The notes: a model not told the origin generated them from the letters alone. 64,000 nucleotides of DNA from Paraburkholderia aspalathi (GCF_900116445.1 NZ_FPBH01000011.1:174330-238329), one strand, 5' to 3'; positions 9,036 to 17,846 are shown, counted from the first letter of the stretch. A program made the numbers and translations.

Positions 9036-10364
9036 CTAGCGGGCGCGGTGCAATAAGTGTTGGAAAGACCAGCTTGAATCGGCGCCGTCACGACGCAACA
9101 GCGTGCCGATCAGGAGCGCAGCCAGCAGACTCGACGCGCCCAATACGATCAGCCCCGCCGAGGTCGACGAAAACACGCGTTCCGCCGCGGTGCGCAGGCT
9201 CGGCGCAATAAATCCACCGAGGCCGCCGAGCGAATTGATCAGCGCGATCCCACCCGCCGCTGCGGCGCCCGTGAGGTAGCGCGTCGGAAATGTCCAGAAC
9301 AGCGGTTGCGCCGCGATGAAACCACTAGCCGCGCAGCACAGCGCGATCAGGCCGATCGACGGGTTATGCGCGAGCCCCGAGGCACCGATGCCGAGACCCG
9401 CGAGCACCAGCAGCGCAACTGCCCAGCGCCGGTGTCCACCCGTACGATCCGCTCGACGCGGCACGTACCACGTCACGGCCAACGCACACAGCCATGGCAA
9501 CGCACCGACGAGGCCCACGCGCAAACCGACCGTCGTGCCGAGCAAAGCCGCCACCTGCTGCGGCAAATAGAAGATCACGCCGTAGACACTCATCTGAATC
9601 AGCAGATAGATCGCTGACAGCAGCAACACACGGCGGTCCACCAGCGCTGCGAGAATATGACGCGGCCCATGCGCCGATGCGGCGAGCGCATCGTCGTCGA
9701 GCGCGCGGCGCAAGGTGGTGCGCTCCTGCGCGTCGAGCCACCGGGCGTCTTCGGGGCGGTTGTCGAGATACCAGAACGCCCATACGCCGACCACAGAGGC
9801 CATCGTCCCCTCGATCAGAAACAGCCACTGCCAGCCGGCCAAACCCATCGCGCCATGCAGTTCGAGCAAGGAACCCGACAACGGACTGCCGAAGATGAAC
9901 GCCAGCGGCGCGCCGAAATAAAACACGCCCACCGCGCGAGCTCGCGCCGCTTGCGGAAACCAATGCGTCAGGTAATAGATCACGCCGGGGAAGAAACCCG
10001 CTTCGGCGACGCCGAGCAGAAAACGCAGCGAGTAGAAAGCGGTCGGCGTATGCGCAAGACACATTGCCGCCGAGACGAGCCCCCAGGTCACCATGATCCG
10101 GCACATCCACGCGCGCGCGCCGACCTTATGCAGCAGAAGATTGCTCGGTACTTCGAACAATGCATAACCGACGAAGAACACGCCCGCGCCGAAGGCAAAA
10201 GCCGCATTGGACAAACCCGTGTCGTGCTGCAACGCTTTCTGTGCGAAGCCGATATTGGCTCGATCAAGAAACGCCAGCACGTACATCAGCAACAGAAACG
10301 GCAACAGCCGGCGCATGACCTTGCTGTTGATCGCCTCCAGTGAAGCGGGCGAATGCGGATTCAT
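9036..10364 (-). CDS. MFS transporter, anion:cation symporter type (RhmT-like)
   Basis: 442-residue major facilitator with about 12 membrane segments, of the ACS/phthalate permease family. It opens with the family-typical LLPFLLLMYVLAFLDRANIGFAQ. The start at 10364 follows GAAGGAGACGAC. In enterobacteria the rhamnonate dehydratase gene also neighbours such a carrier (rhmT), so uptake of L-rhamnonate or a related sugar acid is inferred. It would complement the ABC importer, which would take free rhamnose. Confidence 0.82.
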   Translation of the reverse strand: MNPHSPASLEAINSKVMRRLLPFLLLMYVLAFLDRANIGFAQKALQHDTGLSNAAFAFGAGVFFVGYALFEVPSNLLLHKVGARAWMCRIMVTWGLVSAAMCLAHTPTAFYSLRFLLGVAEAGFFPGVIYYLTHWFPQAARARAVGVFYFGAPLAFIFGSPLSGSLLELHGAMGLAGWQWLFLIEGTMASVVGVWAFWYLDNRPEDARWLDAQERTTLRRALDDDALAASAHGPRHILAALVDRRVLLLSAIYLLIQMSVYGVIFYLPQQVAALLGTTVGLRVGLVGALPWLCALAVTWYVPRRADRTGGHRRWAVALLVLAGLGIGASGLAHNPSIGLIALCCAASGFIAAQPLFWTFPTRYLTGAAAAGGIALINSLGGLGGFIAPSLRTAAERVFSSTSAGLIVLGASSLLAALLIGTLLRRDGADSSWSFQHLLHRAR

Positions 10365-10461
10365 GTCGTCTCCTTCGCAGAGCATGCGGGTCGCGCTCTG
10401 CGTTTTTTCTACCTTTTGCACTGCCACTGCTACTACTACGGCTTGGTGACGCTGTGACGAC

Positions 10462-11214
10462 TCAATAAGTGGCGCGGCCGCCCGACAGGTCGAATACCGA
10501 GCCGGTGCTGAACGCGCAGTCTTCGGAAGAGAGCCAGAGAATCAGCGACGCCGCTTCTTCCGGCAACAGGAAGCGATTCATTGGAATCTTCGAGAGCATG
10601 TAGTCGATGTGCTGCTGCGACATCGAGTCGAAAATCTCCGTTTTCGCCGCTGCGGGCGTGACCGCGTTGACGAGGATGTTCTTCGTCGCTAGTTCTTTAC
10701 CGAGGGATTTGGTCAGGCCGATGAGCCCGGCTTTGGAGGCGCTGTAGTGCGAGGCGTTCGGGTTGCCCTCTTTGCCGGCAACGGACGCTATATTAACGAT
10801 CCGGCCGTAGCCCTGCTTGAGCATCTGCGGCACGACCGCGCGGCAGGTGAGATACGGGCCGATCAGATTCACGTCGATCACGCGGCGCCAGACCTCGGGG
10901 TCCAGCTCCCATGTCGTGCCGTTGCCGCCGGTGATGCCGGCGCAGTTGATCAGCACGTCGATCGCGCCATGGGCGGCGACCGTTTGCGCCACTGCCTGAA
11001 CCACTGACGCTTCCTGGGTGAGTTCGACCGTGACGGCGGTGACTTTGCCCAGTTCGCTGAGTTCGCGCTCGCTGCGCGCGAGGCGTTCGGCGTCGATGTC
11101 CCATAGCGCGACCGACGCGCCCGAGTTCAACGCCCGTTGAGCCACTGCGTAGCCAATGCCGCGCGCGCCGCCGGTAATGGCGACAACACGCCCCTCCAGA
11201 TCGATTCGATTCAT
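10462..11214 (-). CDS. SDR oxidoreductase, probable 2-keto-3-deoxy-L-rhamnonate 4-dehydrogenase
   Basis: 250-residue short-chain dehydrogenase with TGGARGIGYA for NAD(P) binding, the CAG motif in INCAGITGG and the Ser/Tyr/Lys triad in IASVAGKEGNPNASHYSASK. The start at 11214 follows CAGGAGCACAGCG. It is the first gene of the second rhamnose operon. In the diketo-hydrolase version of the pathway an SDR (LRA5) oxidises 2-keto-3-deoxyrhamnonate at C4, and this is the remaining unassigned dehydrogenase, hence the inference. No partner hydrolase (LRA6) is in the window, so this step is not proven. Confidence 0.72.
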   Translation of the reverse strand: MNRIDLEGRVVAITGGARGIGYAVAQRALNSGASVALWDIDAERLARSERELSELGKVTAVTVELTQEASVVQAVAQTVAAHGAIDVLINCAGITGGNGTTWELDPEVWRRVIDVNLIGPYLTCRAVVPQMLKQGYGRIVNIASVAGKEGNPNASHYSASKAGLIGLTKSLGKELATKNILVNAVTPAAAKTEIFDSMSQQHIDYMLSKIPMNRFLLPEEAASLILWLSSEDCAFSTGSVFDLSGGRATY

Positions 11215-11386
11215 CGCTGTGCTCCTGTAGCAGGCCCGGGAGGCTTGCCGTTCAGTTGTTGTATTTCTGCTGTCTCTGCTTTCGTCCAGCAAATATACGA
11301 GCGGTGCGATGCGCCAACAATCCGTGTATTGGAGGGGGCGATAACAAAAGCGGATCGGTGTGGGCGTGGTGCTCGACGCTTACCGG

Positions 11387-12634
11387 CTAGTCAGTACACG
11401 CCGGACAGACCACCGCTTTCGCGGGCACTTCCTGCTTGCTTCGTCCGAAACTCGCGAGCGCGGCGAGCCCCAGCAACGCTAGGCCGCTGCCAAAGAGAAA
11501 GTCCGCGGAAATGCCGACATGGTCGACCACCACACCGCCAATGAGCGATCCCAGCGCGATGGCAACCTGAATGATGCTGACAAACAGCGCCGAGCCTGCT
11601 TCGGGCGAATCCGGCGTGGCGCGCTGAATCCAGATGCTCAAACAAAGCGGCAATGCGCCGAACGAAACACCCCACGCGAGCACGAGCGCGGCGATGCCGA
11701 TCGGCGATTGTTCCAGCAAAGGCATTGCCAGCAGCGCGAACATTAGCAGAGAAACCATCACGCCCAGAGACACTTTCAGATTGTGCGTCACCGTCGACGA
11801 TACGGCGAAGTTCGAGAAGAAGCCAATAATGCCGAAGCCGAGCAGCAGCCACGTAATCGTCGACATCGAAAAACTCGCGTTGTGCAGCAGGAACGGCGTG
11901 ATGTACGTGTACGAGGAGAAATGCGCGCCGAAGACGAGCGCCACCATCAGCATGCTTCTACGCGGATGCGGGCGGCGCAGCAGCGCAACCAGATCGCGCA
12001 GCCGCAATGCGGTGCTCGACGGCAAGGACGGCACGAAAACGAACTGCGCCACGAGCGCGATCGCGACAAGCACGCCGGTTGCCATAAACGAAGCACGCCA
12101 CGAAGCGAAGCTGGCGATGAACGTGCCGAGCGGCACACCGATCACTGTCGCGCAGGTCACGCCGGTCAGGATCGTCGCCATCGCTTTGGCCGAATCCTTC
12201 GGCTGCACGAGGCGCCCCGATGCCGCAGTCGCCAGGGTCCAGAAGCCGCCCAGCGCCGCGCCGAGCAACGCGCGTCCGACCAGCATGACCAGGAAATCGG
12301 GCGCAAAGGCCGAAATCAGATTCGACGCGAGCAGCAAGGCCGTGAGCAACAGAAACACGCGCCGGCGATCCATCCGTCCGGCCACCAGCATCAATCCGGG
12401 CGCCGAGATGGCGGCAATCACGCCCGGCACCGTGACCATCAATCCTGCAGTGCCAGGCAGCACACCCAGATCCGCCGCGATACGCGGCAGCAGGCCAACA
12501 GGTAAAAATTCCGTGGTCACGAATGCGAACGCACCGATTGCAACGGCCACGACGGCGAGCCAGGAACGCAGGGACGACGAAGCCCCATCGTCCGGCGAGG
12601 CAATGCTCGCCGGCAGATTATCTTCCATCAACAT
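11387..12634 (-). CDS. MFS efflux transporter, DHA1 family
   Basis: 415-residue drug:proton antiporter-type carrier with 12 predicted membrane segments. The opening FAFVTTEFLPVGLLPRIAADL and the motif-A-like GRMDRRRVF are typical of the NepI/YdhP/AraJ branch that exports nucleosides, sugars or drugs. No clear Shine-Dalgarno precedes the ATG at 12634; ATG at 12628 is an alternative. It is monocistronic. The substrate cannot be read from the sequence. Confidence 0.82.
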   Translation of the reverse strand: MLMEDNLPASIASPDDGASSSLRSWLAVVAVAIGAFAFVTTEFLPVGLLPRIAADLGVLPGTAGLMVTVPGVIAAISAPGLMLVAGRMDRRRVFLLLTALLLASNLISAFAPDFLVMLVGRALLGAALGGFWTLATAASGRLVQPKDSAKAMATILTGVTCATVIGVPLGTFIASFASWRASFMATGVLVAIALVAQFVFVPSLPSSTALRLRDLVALLRRPHPRRSMLMVALVFGAHFSSYTYITPFLLHNASFSMSTITWLLLGFGIIGFFSNFAVSSTVTHNLKVSLGVMVSLLMFALLAMPLLEQSPIGIAALVLAWGVSFGALPLCLSIWIQRATPDSPEAGSALFVSIIQVAIALGSLIGGVVVDHVGISADFLFGSGLALLGLAALASFGRSKQEVPAKAVVCPACTD

Positions 12635-12719
12635 AGTATTGTTTGCGAGTAACTAAACAACGGGTGGGATTGGAGCAGTCACACCGGACTAATCAAATCG
12701 CAGACGGCAAGTCATGAAT

Positions 12720-12746
12720 AAAAAAGCAGGCGGTATTGGCCTGCTT
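12720..12746 (-). terminator. Rho-independent terminator
   Basis: On the minus strand a GC-rich 8-bp stem (AGCAGGC paired with GCCTGCT, plus one A:T pair) with a 7-base loop is followed by a run of T residues. It would stop transcripts from the small secreted-protein gene at 12936-13244 before the MFS gene. The rest of 12635-12935 shows no gene. Confidence 0.65.
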
Positions 12747-12935
12747 ATGATTGCGATCGGAAAAGACAGCGGGTGAAAACCTGAATGGAAGACACCTTAA
12801 CATCGTATTAAATCGCCCGCTGACGACTCCGTAAAATTGCACTCGGGCGTGTGGGTATTCCGATCAGGGTGCCGTACGTGGATGGAAGTGGAAGCGGTGC
12901 GCTCTGTCCCCACCGCCTCCTGAACTGCCGGCCTG

Positions 12936-13244
12936 CTACTGGCCAAAATAGATCCTGCATTGCGGCCCGGAAGCGCACGGCCGCTCCTGTCGGCCTCCCA
13001 CTTCCGTCGCGCCTGCAGCCACTCCGCCATAGGAGACGTTCTGCACCGCCTGCCCGGCCGGCATCACGGTCCGCACAGTGTCACCGTACGACATGTCGGT
13101 GGTGGCTTGCGCTGATTCGTTTGCGTTCTGCATGAGCGCCTGGCCCGATACGGCCTGGCCCTGCTGGCCATCCAGTGCGCCGGCTGTGCTCGGCGCCAGA
13201 AACAGAGCGGTGCTTGCCAACGCCATCAATAAACGTAGTTTCAT
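12936..13244 (-). CDS. Small secreted protein of unknown function
   Basis: 102 residues with a clear Sec signal peptide (MKLRLLMALASTALFLAPS, cleavage near AGA-LD) and a low-complexity Gln/Ala/Ser-rich mature part. It ends in a cysteine pair within CASGPQCRIYFGQ, which could form a disulfide in the periplasm. The ATG at 13244 is well spaced from GAGGAG. A similar C-terminal Cys-x5-Cys followed by FG is something I associate with small periplasmic proteins of Burkholderia, but I do not know a function. Confidence 0.6.
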   Translation of the reverse strand: MKLRLLMALASTALFLAPSTAGALDGQQGQAVSGQALMQNANESAQATTDMSYGDTVRTVMPAGQAVQNVSYGGVAAGATEVGGRQERPCASGPQCRIYFGQ

Positions 13245-13636
13245 GTCCAGACTCCTCGAATCCGGCGCAGCAGCGCTTATCCCCTTCGAAAAAGAATTGA
13301 TCCGCGAAAAAACGTCGTGTCATGAAATCGAACTAACTCACTGCCGAACTGACAAACGGGCGAATGCCTATGCGGGACTGCTGCGGCGAGTCACCGAACT
13401 AAATGAGTAAATAGTTGCCAGACCTGAAACCGATGTCGGGCGTGCGCGCACGGCTAGCCGGAAACGGTCGCCACCAGGCTGGAAACGCAGATTGTTGCTC
13501 CGCTGTTCCGTTATAGCTCGGCCACTCAGGATTTCAATCCCGGCGGTGCGGACGGCCTTAGTGGCACCCGCCGCCGCTCAATCGGCTGCATGCAGTAACA
13601 AAATCAGGCCGGCAGGCGCGTGCGTTACCCGAACAG

Positions 13637-13661
13637 TGCGTTATGATGCTGGCATAACGCA
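13637..13661. repeat. Inverted repeat TGCGTTAT-N9-ATAACGCA
   Basis: Perfect 8-bp arms with a 9-base spacer, about 40 bases upstream of the small membrane protein gene. A further direct copy of TGCGTTA lies just upstream (from 13620). It looks like an operator or, less likely, a weak terminator (followed by CAAAAATCGG). It is the only structure seen in 13245-13702, where no gene is supported. Confidence 0.4.
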
Positions 13662-13702
13662 CAAAAATCGGCCCCGCGCGAGGCACCGGCGAGAGACGGA
13701 GC

Positions 13703-13894
13703 GTGGACTTGAGGCCGACTGTTCGCAATCATTGCATTGTCATCACCGTTTTTTCCATTGCGGCCGTAGGGCTTACCCAGCCGTACCTGCCGCGCGGCGG
13801 AGCGCTTGAATATTCACTGATTGGCACAGTCAGCCTTATAGCCGGCCTTGTTGGACATATGCTGTACCGCAATGTATGGGGCGACGTTCTTTGA
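13703..13894 (+). CDS. Small membrane protein, hypothetical
   Basis: 63 residues starting at GTG, with two hydrophobic stretches (CIVITVFSIAAVGL and YSLIGTVSLIAGLVGHML), so probably a two-segment inner-membrane protein. A GGAG lies very close to the start codon, which makes the start uncertain. It is an orphan gene between two unrelated genes, and no family is recognised. Confidence 0.42.
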   Translation: MDLRPTVRNHCIVITVFSIAAVGLTQPYLPRGGALEYSLIGTVSLIAGLVGHMLYRNVWGDVL

Positions 13895-14031
13895 CGCAGC
13901 CACTGGAATTTCCTTCGATCAATAACCTGACCGCGAGCGGACCCCATATACATGGGCTCGATGCTTTCGCGGCTTCCCCTTGCAATCTGTAACTGACAGA
14001 ACGCCGGACGCTTTAGAAGGACGAATATCTT

Positions 14032-14358
14032 ATGGACGAAAGGAAGCGAGATAGCATGATTGCGTATCTCCGCCACCGCATGGAAGAGTTTGGTATCAAA
14101 CCAGAAGACCTCGCCGCCGTGCTGGCGGCCGAACCGAAGGGGCAAAAAGCTGAACGCTACCGCAGCGCAACGGGAGATAGCTGGGACGGCCAGGGTGAAA
14201 TGCCCCAATGGCTTAAACAGGCAATTAGCGCTGGTCAATCAATCGACCACTTCGAATTATCGGCCACGCCGGCACCCGCCCCGCAGCCGAAAAAACAGGT
14301 GGATTGGCTAAACGACCCATTCGCGGGAAGTCCGCTTGCGCGCCCGAACAACCGCTAA
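14032..14358 (+). CDS. H-NS-like DNA-binding protein with minimal N-terminus
   Basis: 108-residue protein. Residues about 45-80 (RYRSATGDSWDGQGEMPQWL) resemble the H-NS C-terminal DNA-binding core, in which a YRxxxTGxxWxGxGxxPxW pattern is expected. The N-terminus is a short charged helix (RKRDSMIAYLRHRMEEFG) rather than the usual ~80-residue oligomerisation region, and the tail is Pro/Ala-rich. It may bind AT-rich DNA or modulate full-length H-NS. Function is inferred from the motif only. Confidence 0.72.
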   Translation: MDERKRDSMIAYLRHRMEEFGIKPEDLAAVLAAEPKGQKAERYRSATGDSWDGQGEMPQWLKQAISAGQSIDHFELSATPAPAPQPKKQVDWLNDPFAGSPLARPNNR

Positions 14359-14437
14359 GCCGTCTGATCGCCACACCGCCAGAGCAAAGGCATAACCCCG
14401 AGGCATCACCCCGTACTGGCTGACGCGCCGGGGCCGT

Positions 14438-14965
14438 TCACACGTTGCACTGAATGGCGGGATTCGTTGCGCCGTTCAGCGATGCACACGACGCGTCGCC
14501 GGTACAAGCCGGCGCCGCCGCGTACTGCGGCAATTCGATAAACGTGCTGAGCTGCCGGACTATCTGCCAGAAGACCTTTTCAAACGAACGGACGCGCTCC
14601 GGCTCGAGCATGCCATCGGCAAGCGGATCGGCGAAGTTCCAGCTACACAACGCAGGGTCTCCCGGAAAGCGCGGCGCATGATGCCTGGCGACGCACGCGT
14701 CCATGGCAATGACGAGGTCCATCCGCGGCGCCCATTCACCGGTGAATTCCAGCCAGCTTTTCGGGCAGAGCACGCCGAGGTCCGATATACCGGGCCGCAA
14801 TTGCGCGATCGCAATAGGGTGAACACGCGCGGCCGGCTCCGGCCCCGCGCTGAACGCTTCGAACCGGTGTCCAGCCAGTTCGCGCAGTAAAGCTTCGGCA
14901 ATGATGCTGCGTGCTGAATTCTCGCGACAGAGAAACAGCACCTTGTATTTTTTGGTCACGCTCAC
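14438..14965 (-). CDS. Low-molecular-weight phosphatase / thioredoxin-type arsenate reductase homologue
   Basis: 175-residue cytoplasmic protein. The phosphate-binding loop Cys-X5-Arg is seen as LCRENSARS, with Cys13 nucleophilic. ArsC proteins usually have TGNSARS or VGNACRS here, so the RE pair is unusual. The DPL-type acid motif appears in NFADPLADG. The C-terminus carries two extra cysteines (PACTGDASC) that could act as resolving cysteines. No other ars gene is adjacent, so arsenate reduction is only one possibility; a tyrosine phosphatase is the other. Confidence 0.7.
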   Translation of the reverse strand: MSVTKKYKVLFLCRENSARSIIAEALLRELAGHRFEAFSAGPEPAARVHPIAIAQLRPGISDLGVLCPKSWLEFTGEWAPRMDLVIAMDACVARHHAPRFPGDPALCSWNFADPLADGMLEPERVRSFEKVFWQIVRQLSTFIELPQYAAAPACTGDASCASLNGATNPAIQCNV

Positions 14966-15172
14966 CCCGAGTTTTTTTATCTCTCTCTATGCGCAATTAT
15001 GCCGGCCTAGTCTTGCGTCCCCGTGACACTACGATGACGTAAATTGTTGCGCCACAAGAATTTGTATCAGGGCGCTCGATCCACGGATATCGCGCGCTGC
15101 ATTGGCGACAAAGTTTAGCAGCGCAAAGTCGAATCTTTCATTAAGCCGACAATTTTTCGCGGCGGCGCCTCC

Positions 15173-15373
15173 TCATACGGAAGCGCCGCTGTCGCGGTGT
15201 TCGGACACGATTCGATTGGCGGCGTCGCTTGCGCCGTCCGACGCAGCCGGTGAAGTTTCGAACAACATCGCCGCAGGCTGCGCGCTGATCGACTTGACGC
15301 CGTTCGCAATGCCGGGCGCCGCGACGTACGGGATAAACGCCGCCATCGCAACGACAAAAATAAAAGTAACCAT
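15173..15373 (-). CDS. Small membrane-anchored protein, hypothetical
   Basis: 66 residues from the ATG at 15373 (GAGAGG upstream). One N-terminal hydrophobic segment (TFIFVVAMAAFIPYVAA) is followed by a Ser/Ala-rich polar tail, suggesting a membrane anchor or uncleaved signal. An upstream in-frame ATG at 15403 would add 10 residues. No family is recognised. It could be a chance ORF, since the neighbourhood is sparse. Confidence 0.35.
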   Translation of the reverse strand: MVTFIFVVAMAAFIPYVAAPGIANGVKSISAQPAAMLFETSPAASDGASDAANRIVSEHRDSGASV

Positions 15374-15567
15374 GGCCGTCGTGCCTCTCGGAATCTGCAA
15401 CATGGAGGTCAAGCGAAGCGGGTCATTCGCGGGGGGAAGTGGAGTCGGCGACAATGACACATGTCACGGACGTCTCATTGATTCTAGAAGCGGATATACC
15501 GACGCCGAAGGCCGCCCTCTATATCAATTCGGCCTACGTGTGGGGTCTTTCGGCCAGAACTGTCTGT

Positions 15568-16248
15568 TCAAAACCGCAAGCCGTTCAGGAACTGAAACCA
15601 GAGTCCACCCAGTACGCCGGCCGGATGGGCGTCGCTGGCATTTTCTTCGCGCTTGCCCGAGTTGGCGGGCTTACCTGAGGCGTCACGATTGGCGGCATCG
15701 TCGTTCACCGTCGTTGCCTCCGCTTTCGCTGAAACGTCGGGGACGTCCACCGCCTTTGCTGCCGCTTCGGCGGCAGCCGCCGCCTTCTCTGCCTCGCGCC
15801 GCGCCGCCTGCAAGGCAGACACGCTGTCGGCGATCTGCGCGGCCCGCTGCGCCTCGCATCGACGTCCTAGCAGCACGCCGAACAGCACGTCGCGATTGTG
15901 GCCGTCGTCGGCGAAACGCATGGCGAGCGACACCATCTCGGCGTAGGCCGCTTCGTCCGCGGCACGTACCGCCGCTTCACGTTCGGCCTGCGCTTTTTGC
16001 TGGCGGGCACGCTGCGCTTCCCAGCCACGCATCTGCTCGGCATAGACTGCGTCATACACCTTGCGCTGCGCGGCGTCGGAGAGAATCGCATACGCGTCCT
16101 TGATTTCCTGGAAAGTAGCGCGCGCAACTTCCTCGGCGCCGTTGTTGCGATCCGGATGCCATTTCATCGCGGCCTTGCGATAAGCCCGCTTGATTTCTTC
16201 GTCCGTGGCGTGCGCGTGCACACCAAGCGTGTCATACAGGGTTGCCAT
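15568..16248 (-). CDS. J-domain protein (DnaJ-like co-chaperone)
   Basis: 226 residues. The J domain covers residues 1-68 with the catalytic HPD at 31-33 and the family opening LYDTLGVHAHATDEEIKRAY. The middle is a charged Ala/Glu/Arg-rich coiled-coil-like region and the end is a short hydrophobic patch (LGGLWFQFLNGLRF). There is no Gly/Phe region or zinc finger, so it is a class C J-protein that would stimulate an Hsp70 on a specific substrate. The start at 16248 is chosen because the J domain begins there; an ATG at 16299 is possible. Confidence 0.85.
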   Translation of the reverse strand: MATLYDTLGVHAHATDEEIKRAYRKAAMKWHPDRNNGAEEVARATFQEIKDAYAILSDAAQRKVYDAVYAEQMRGWEAQRARQQKAQAEREAAVRAADEAAYAEMVSLAMRFADDGHNRDVLFGVLLGRRCEAQRAAQIADSVSALQAARREAEKAAAAAEAAAKAVDVPDVSAKAEATTVNDDAANRDASGKPANSGKREENASDAHPAGVLGGLWFQFLNGLRF

Positions 16249-16352
16249 TGCTTGTTCGACCTCGCCGTGATTCGCGTTGCGGACCATCGTAGCATGCAAA
16301 AAACGGCTTTATCGTGAAGCGGCACGCGCGGGCGCCGCTGAAAGTCCAGACG

Positions 16353-16385
16353 AAAAAAAGGCCTCGCCACTTACGTAGCGAGGCC
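16353..16385 (-). terminator. Strong Rho-independent terminator
   Basis: On the minus strand a perfect 8-bp stem (GGCCTCGC with GCGAGGCC) and 10-base loop are followed by seven T residues. No minus-strand protein gene lies between it and 17 kb, so it should end a non-coding transcript or a leader ahead of the J-domain gene. Confidence 0.8.
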
Positions 16386-16419
16386 GAGTCCCATGTCAAG
16401 GAGATGTCATGGAGGAGAC
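16353..16419 (-). ncRNA. Candidate ~67-nt small RNA with two anti-Shine-Dalgarno tracts
   Basis: A minus-strand promoter is visible: TTGGGG (16449-16454), 17-base spacer, TATGAT (16426-16431). It predicts a start near 16419 and a transcript ending at the terminator 16353-16385. The unpaired 5' part contains two related units, CTCCTCCATGACAT then CTCCTTGACAT, both C/U-rich and complementary to Shine-Dalgarno sequences. This architecture fits an Hfq-type regulatory RNA. An alternative is an attenuator ahead of the J-domain gene, which starts about 105 bases downstream. No known RNA family was recognised. Confidence 0.45.
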
Positions 16420-16709
16420 GACTCGATCATAGCCGCGTGTCATCGCGCCCCCAAACAATGGTTCGCCATATGCTTATCGGGGGCCGCCTCAACTGCATTG
16501 CACAGGGCGGCGTATCGGTTGCGATACATCCGTCAAACGGCCCACTGAGCCGCCGATAACCCCGCGCGGTTATATCGTTAGAACAAAAAGTCGCTTCGCC
16601 CGGCTCGCGGCGGTCATTAAGATGACACTTCAAAGTCCGGTTCGCCCCGGTTCGTCTACGCGCAGCCCCGCGCCAGCGTCCCGTGAGCCGTTACCGAAGG
16701 AGCATTTCG

Positions 16710-17369
16710 TTGACCAGTTTCGACCATCATCGCCGGCCGCTCGTAATCGGCATCGGCGGCACGACACGTGCGGCGTCGTCGACCGAGCGCGCGCTCGGCT
16801 TTGCGCTGCGTGGCGCGGAAGCCGCAGGCGCGAATACCCGCCTGTTCGGCGGCACCTTCCTGCATAGCCTGCCCCACTACGCTCCGGAAAACCCTCAACG
16901 TACCGCCGAACAGCTTGAGCTGATCGAAGCCGTGCGCCATGCGGACGCGCTGATCATCGCGACGCCCGGTTATCACGGCGGCGTCTCGGGCCTCGTCAAG
17001 AACGCACTCGACACGCTCGAAGAACTGCGCGCCGATGAACGGCCGTATCTGGATGGCCGCGCGGTCGGCTGTATCGTCACCGCTTATGGCTGGCAGGCTG
17101 CCGGCTCGGTGCTGACGTCGCTGCGCTCGATCGTCCACGCGTTGCGCGGCTGGCCGACCCCGTTCGGCGCCGGGATCAACACGCTGGAAACACGCTTTGA
17201 CACGGTCGATAGTTGTTCCGACGCCAAGGTCGTCGATCAGCTCGCCACAGTCGGCCAACAGGCCGCGCAATTCGCCCTGGCGTTCAACGCGCATCGCACG
17301 CCGACGGCCGCGCCGCTCGGCAATGCAGTCAAGGAAGCGCAACCCGCCAGATTGCTGCACGCGGTTTAA
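16710..17369 (+). CDS. NADPH-dependent FMN reductase family protein
   Basis: 219-residue flavodoxin-fold protein. The phosphate-binding loop is GIGGTTRAASSTERAL, and the flavin region is ATPGYHGGVSGLVKNALD, both typical of SsuE/ArsH-like FMN reductases. A TTG at 16710 is favoured because AAGGAG lies 7 bases upstream; a GTG at 16683 would add 9 residues without a good site. It is a single gene and its electron acceptor cannot be inferred from neighbours. Confidence 0.8.
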   Translation: MTSFDHHRRPLVIGIGGTTRAASSTERALGFALRGAEAAGANTRLFGGTFLHSLPHYAPENPQRTAEQLELIEAVRHADALIIATPGYHGGVSGLVKNALDTLEELRADERPYLDGRAVGCIVTAYGWQAAGSVLTSLRSIVHALRGWPTPFGAGINTLETRFDTVDSCSDAKVVDQLATVGQQAAQFALAFNAHRTPTAAPLGNAVKEAQPARLLHAV

Positions 17370-17846
17370 CGCCTTTGCGTACGACGTCGAGGACCCACGC
17401 TTGTGGGGTCCCCGACGCACTTGCGTTTGCGTTGAGCCGGCGGCCATCCCACTGCCTCGACGAACCATTCGACGCATGCGTGCGCTTGCCTCCTCTCCCC
17501 GCTAACCGCAGCATCCTCCGACGATACTTTTAAGGCTGACAAGTCACGCCGAGCGCGCTCGAACGCGCTCGTGTTTCCGCTGGTCCAAACCGTGCGCCAC
17601 ACAACAGACCGCTCTCCCACAACGCCGGATAGTGTGTTCGAACGCTGCGACTATGGTCCGATCCGGTCTCCTGAAGACCGTTCCCGAACCTCGCTGATTT
17701 GCTTACGACGAAAGATTGGTTCACCCGCTGCGCGGCGCGGCCTACGCTTGATCCTGCCCGCTCACCACCGGTTGCCTGACGCACAGGGTTGCGTCCCGCG
17801 CGCCGGCTCCTTAGCAATACACGCGGGCACACTCACTGCCACGATC
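17370..17846. other. Gene-free stretch
   Basis: No supported gene. Reading frames here are arginine-rich shadows without start signals or family motifs, and no hairpin-plus-T terminator was found after the FMN reductase gene. Confidence 0.5.

Noticed and set aside
17530..17832. 100-codon minus-strand frame in the gap after the FMN reductase
   Set aside because: Arg/Ser-rich, no start signal, no domain or membrane feature.
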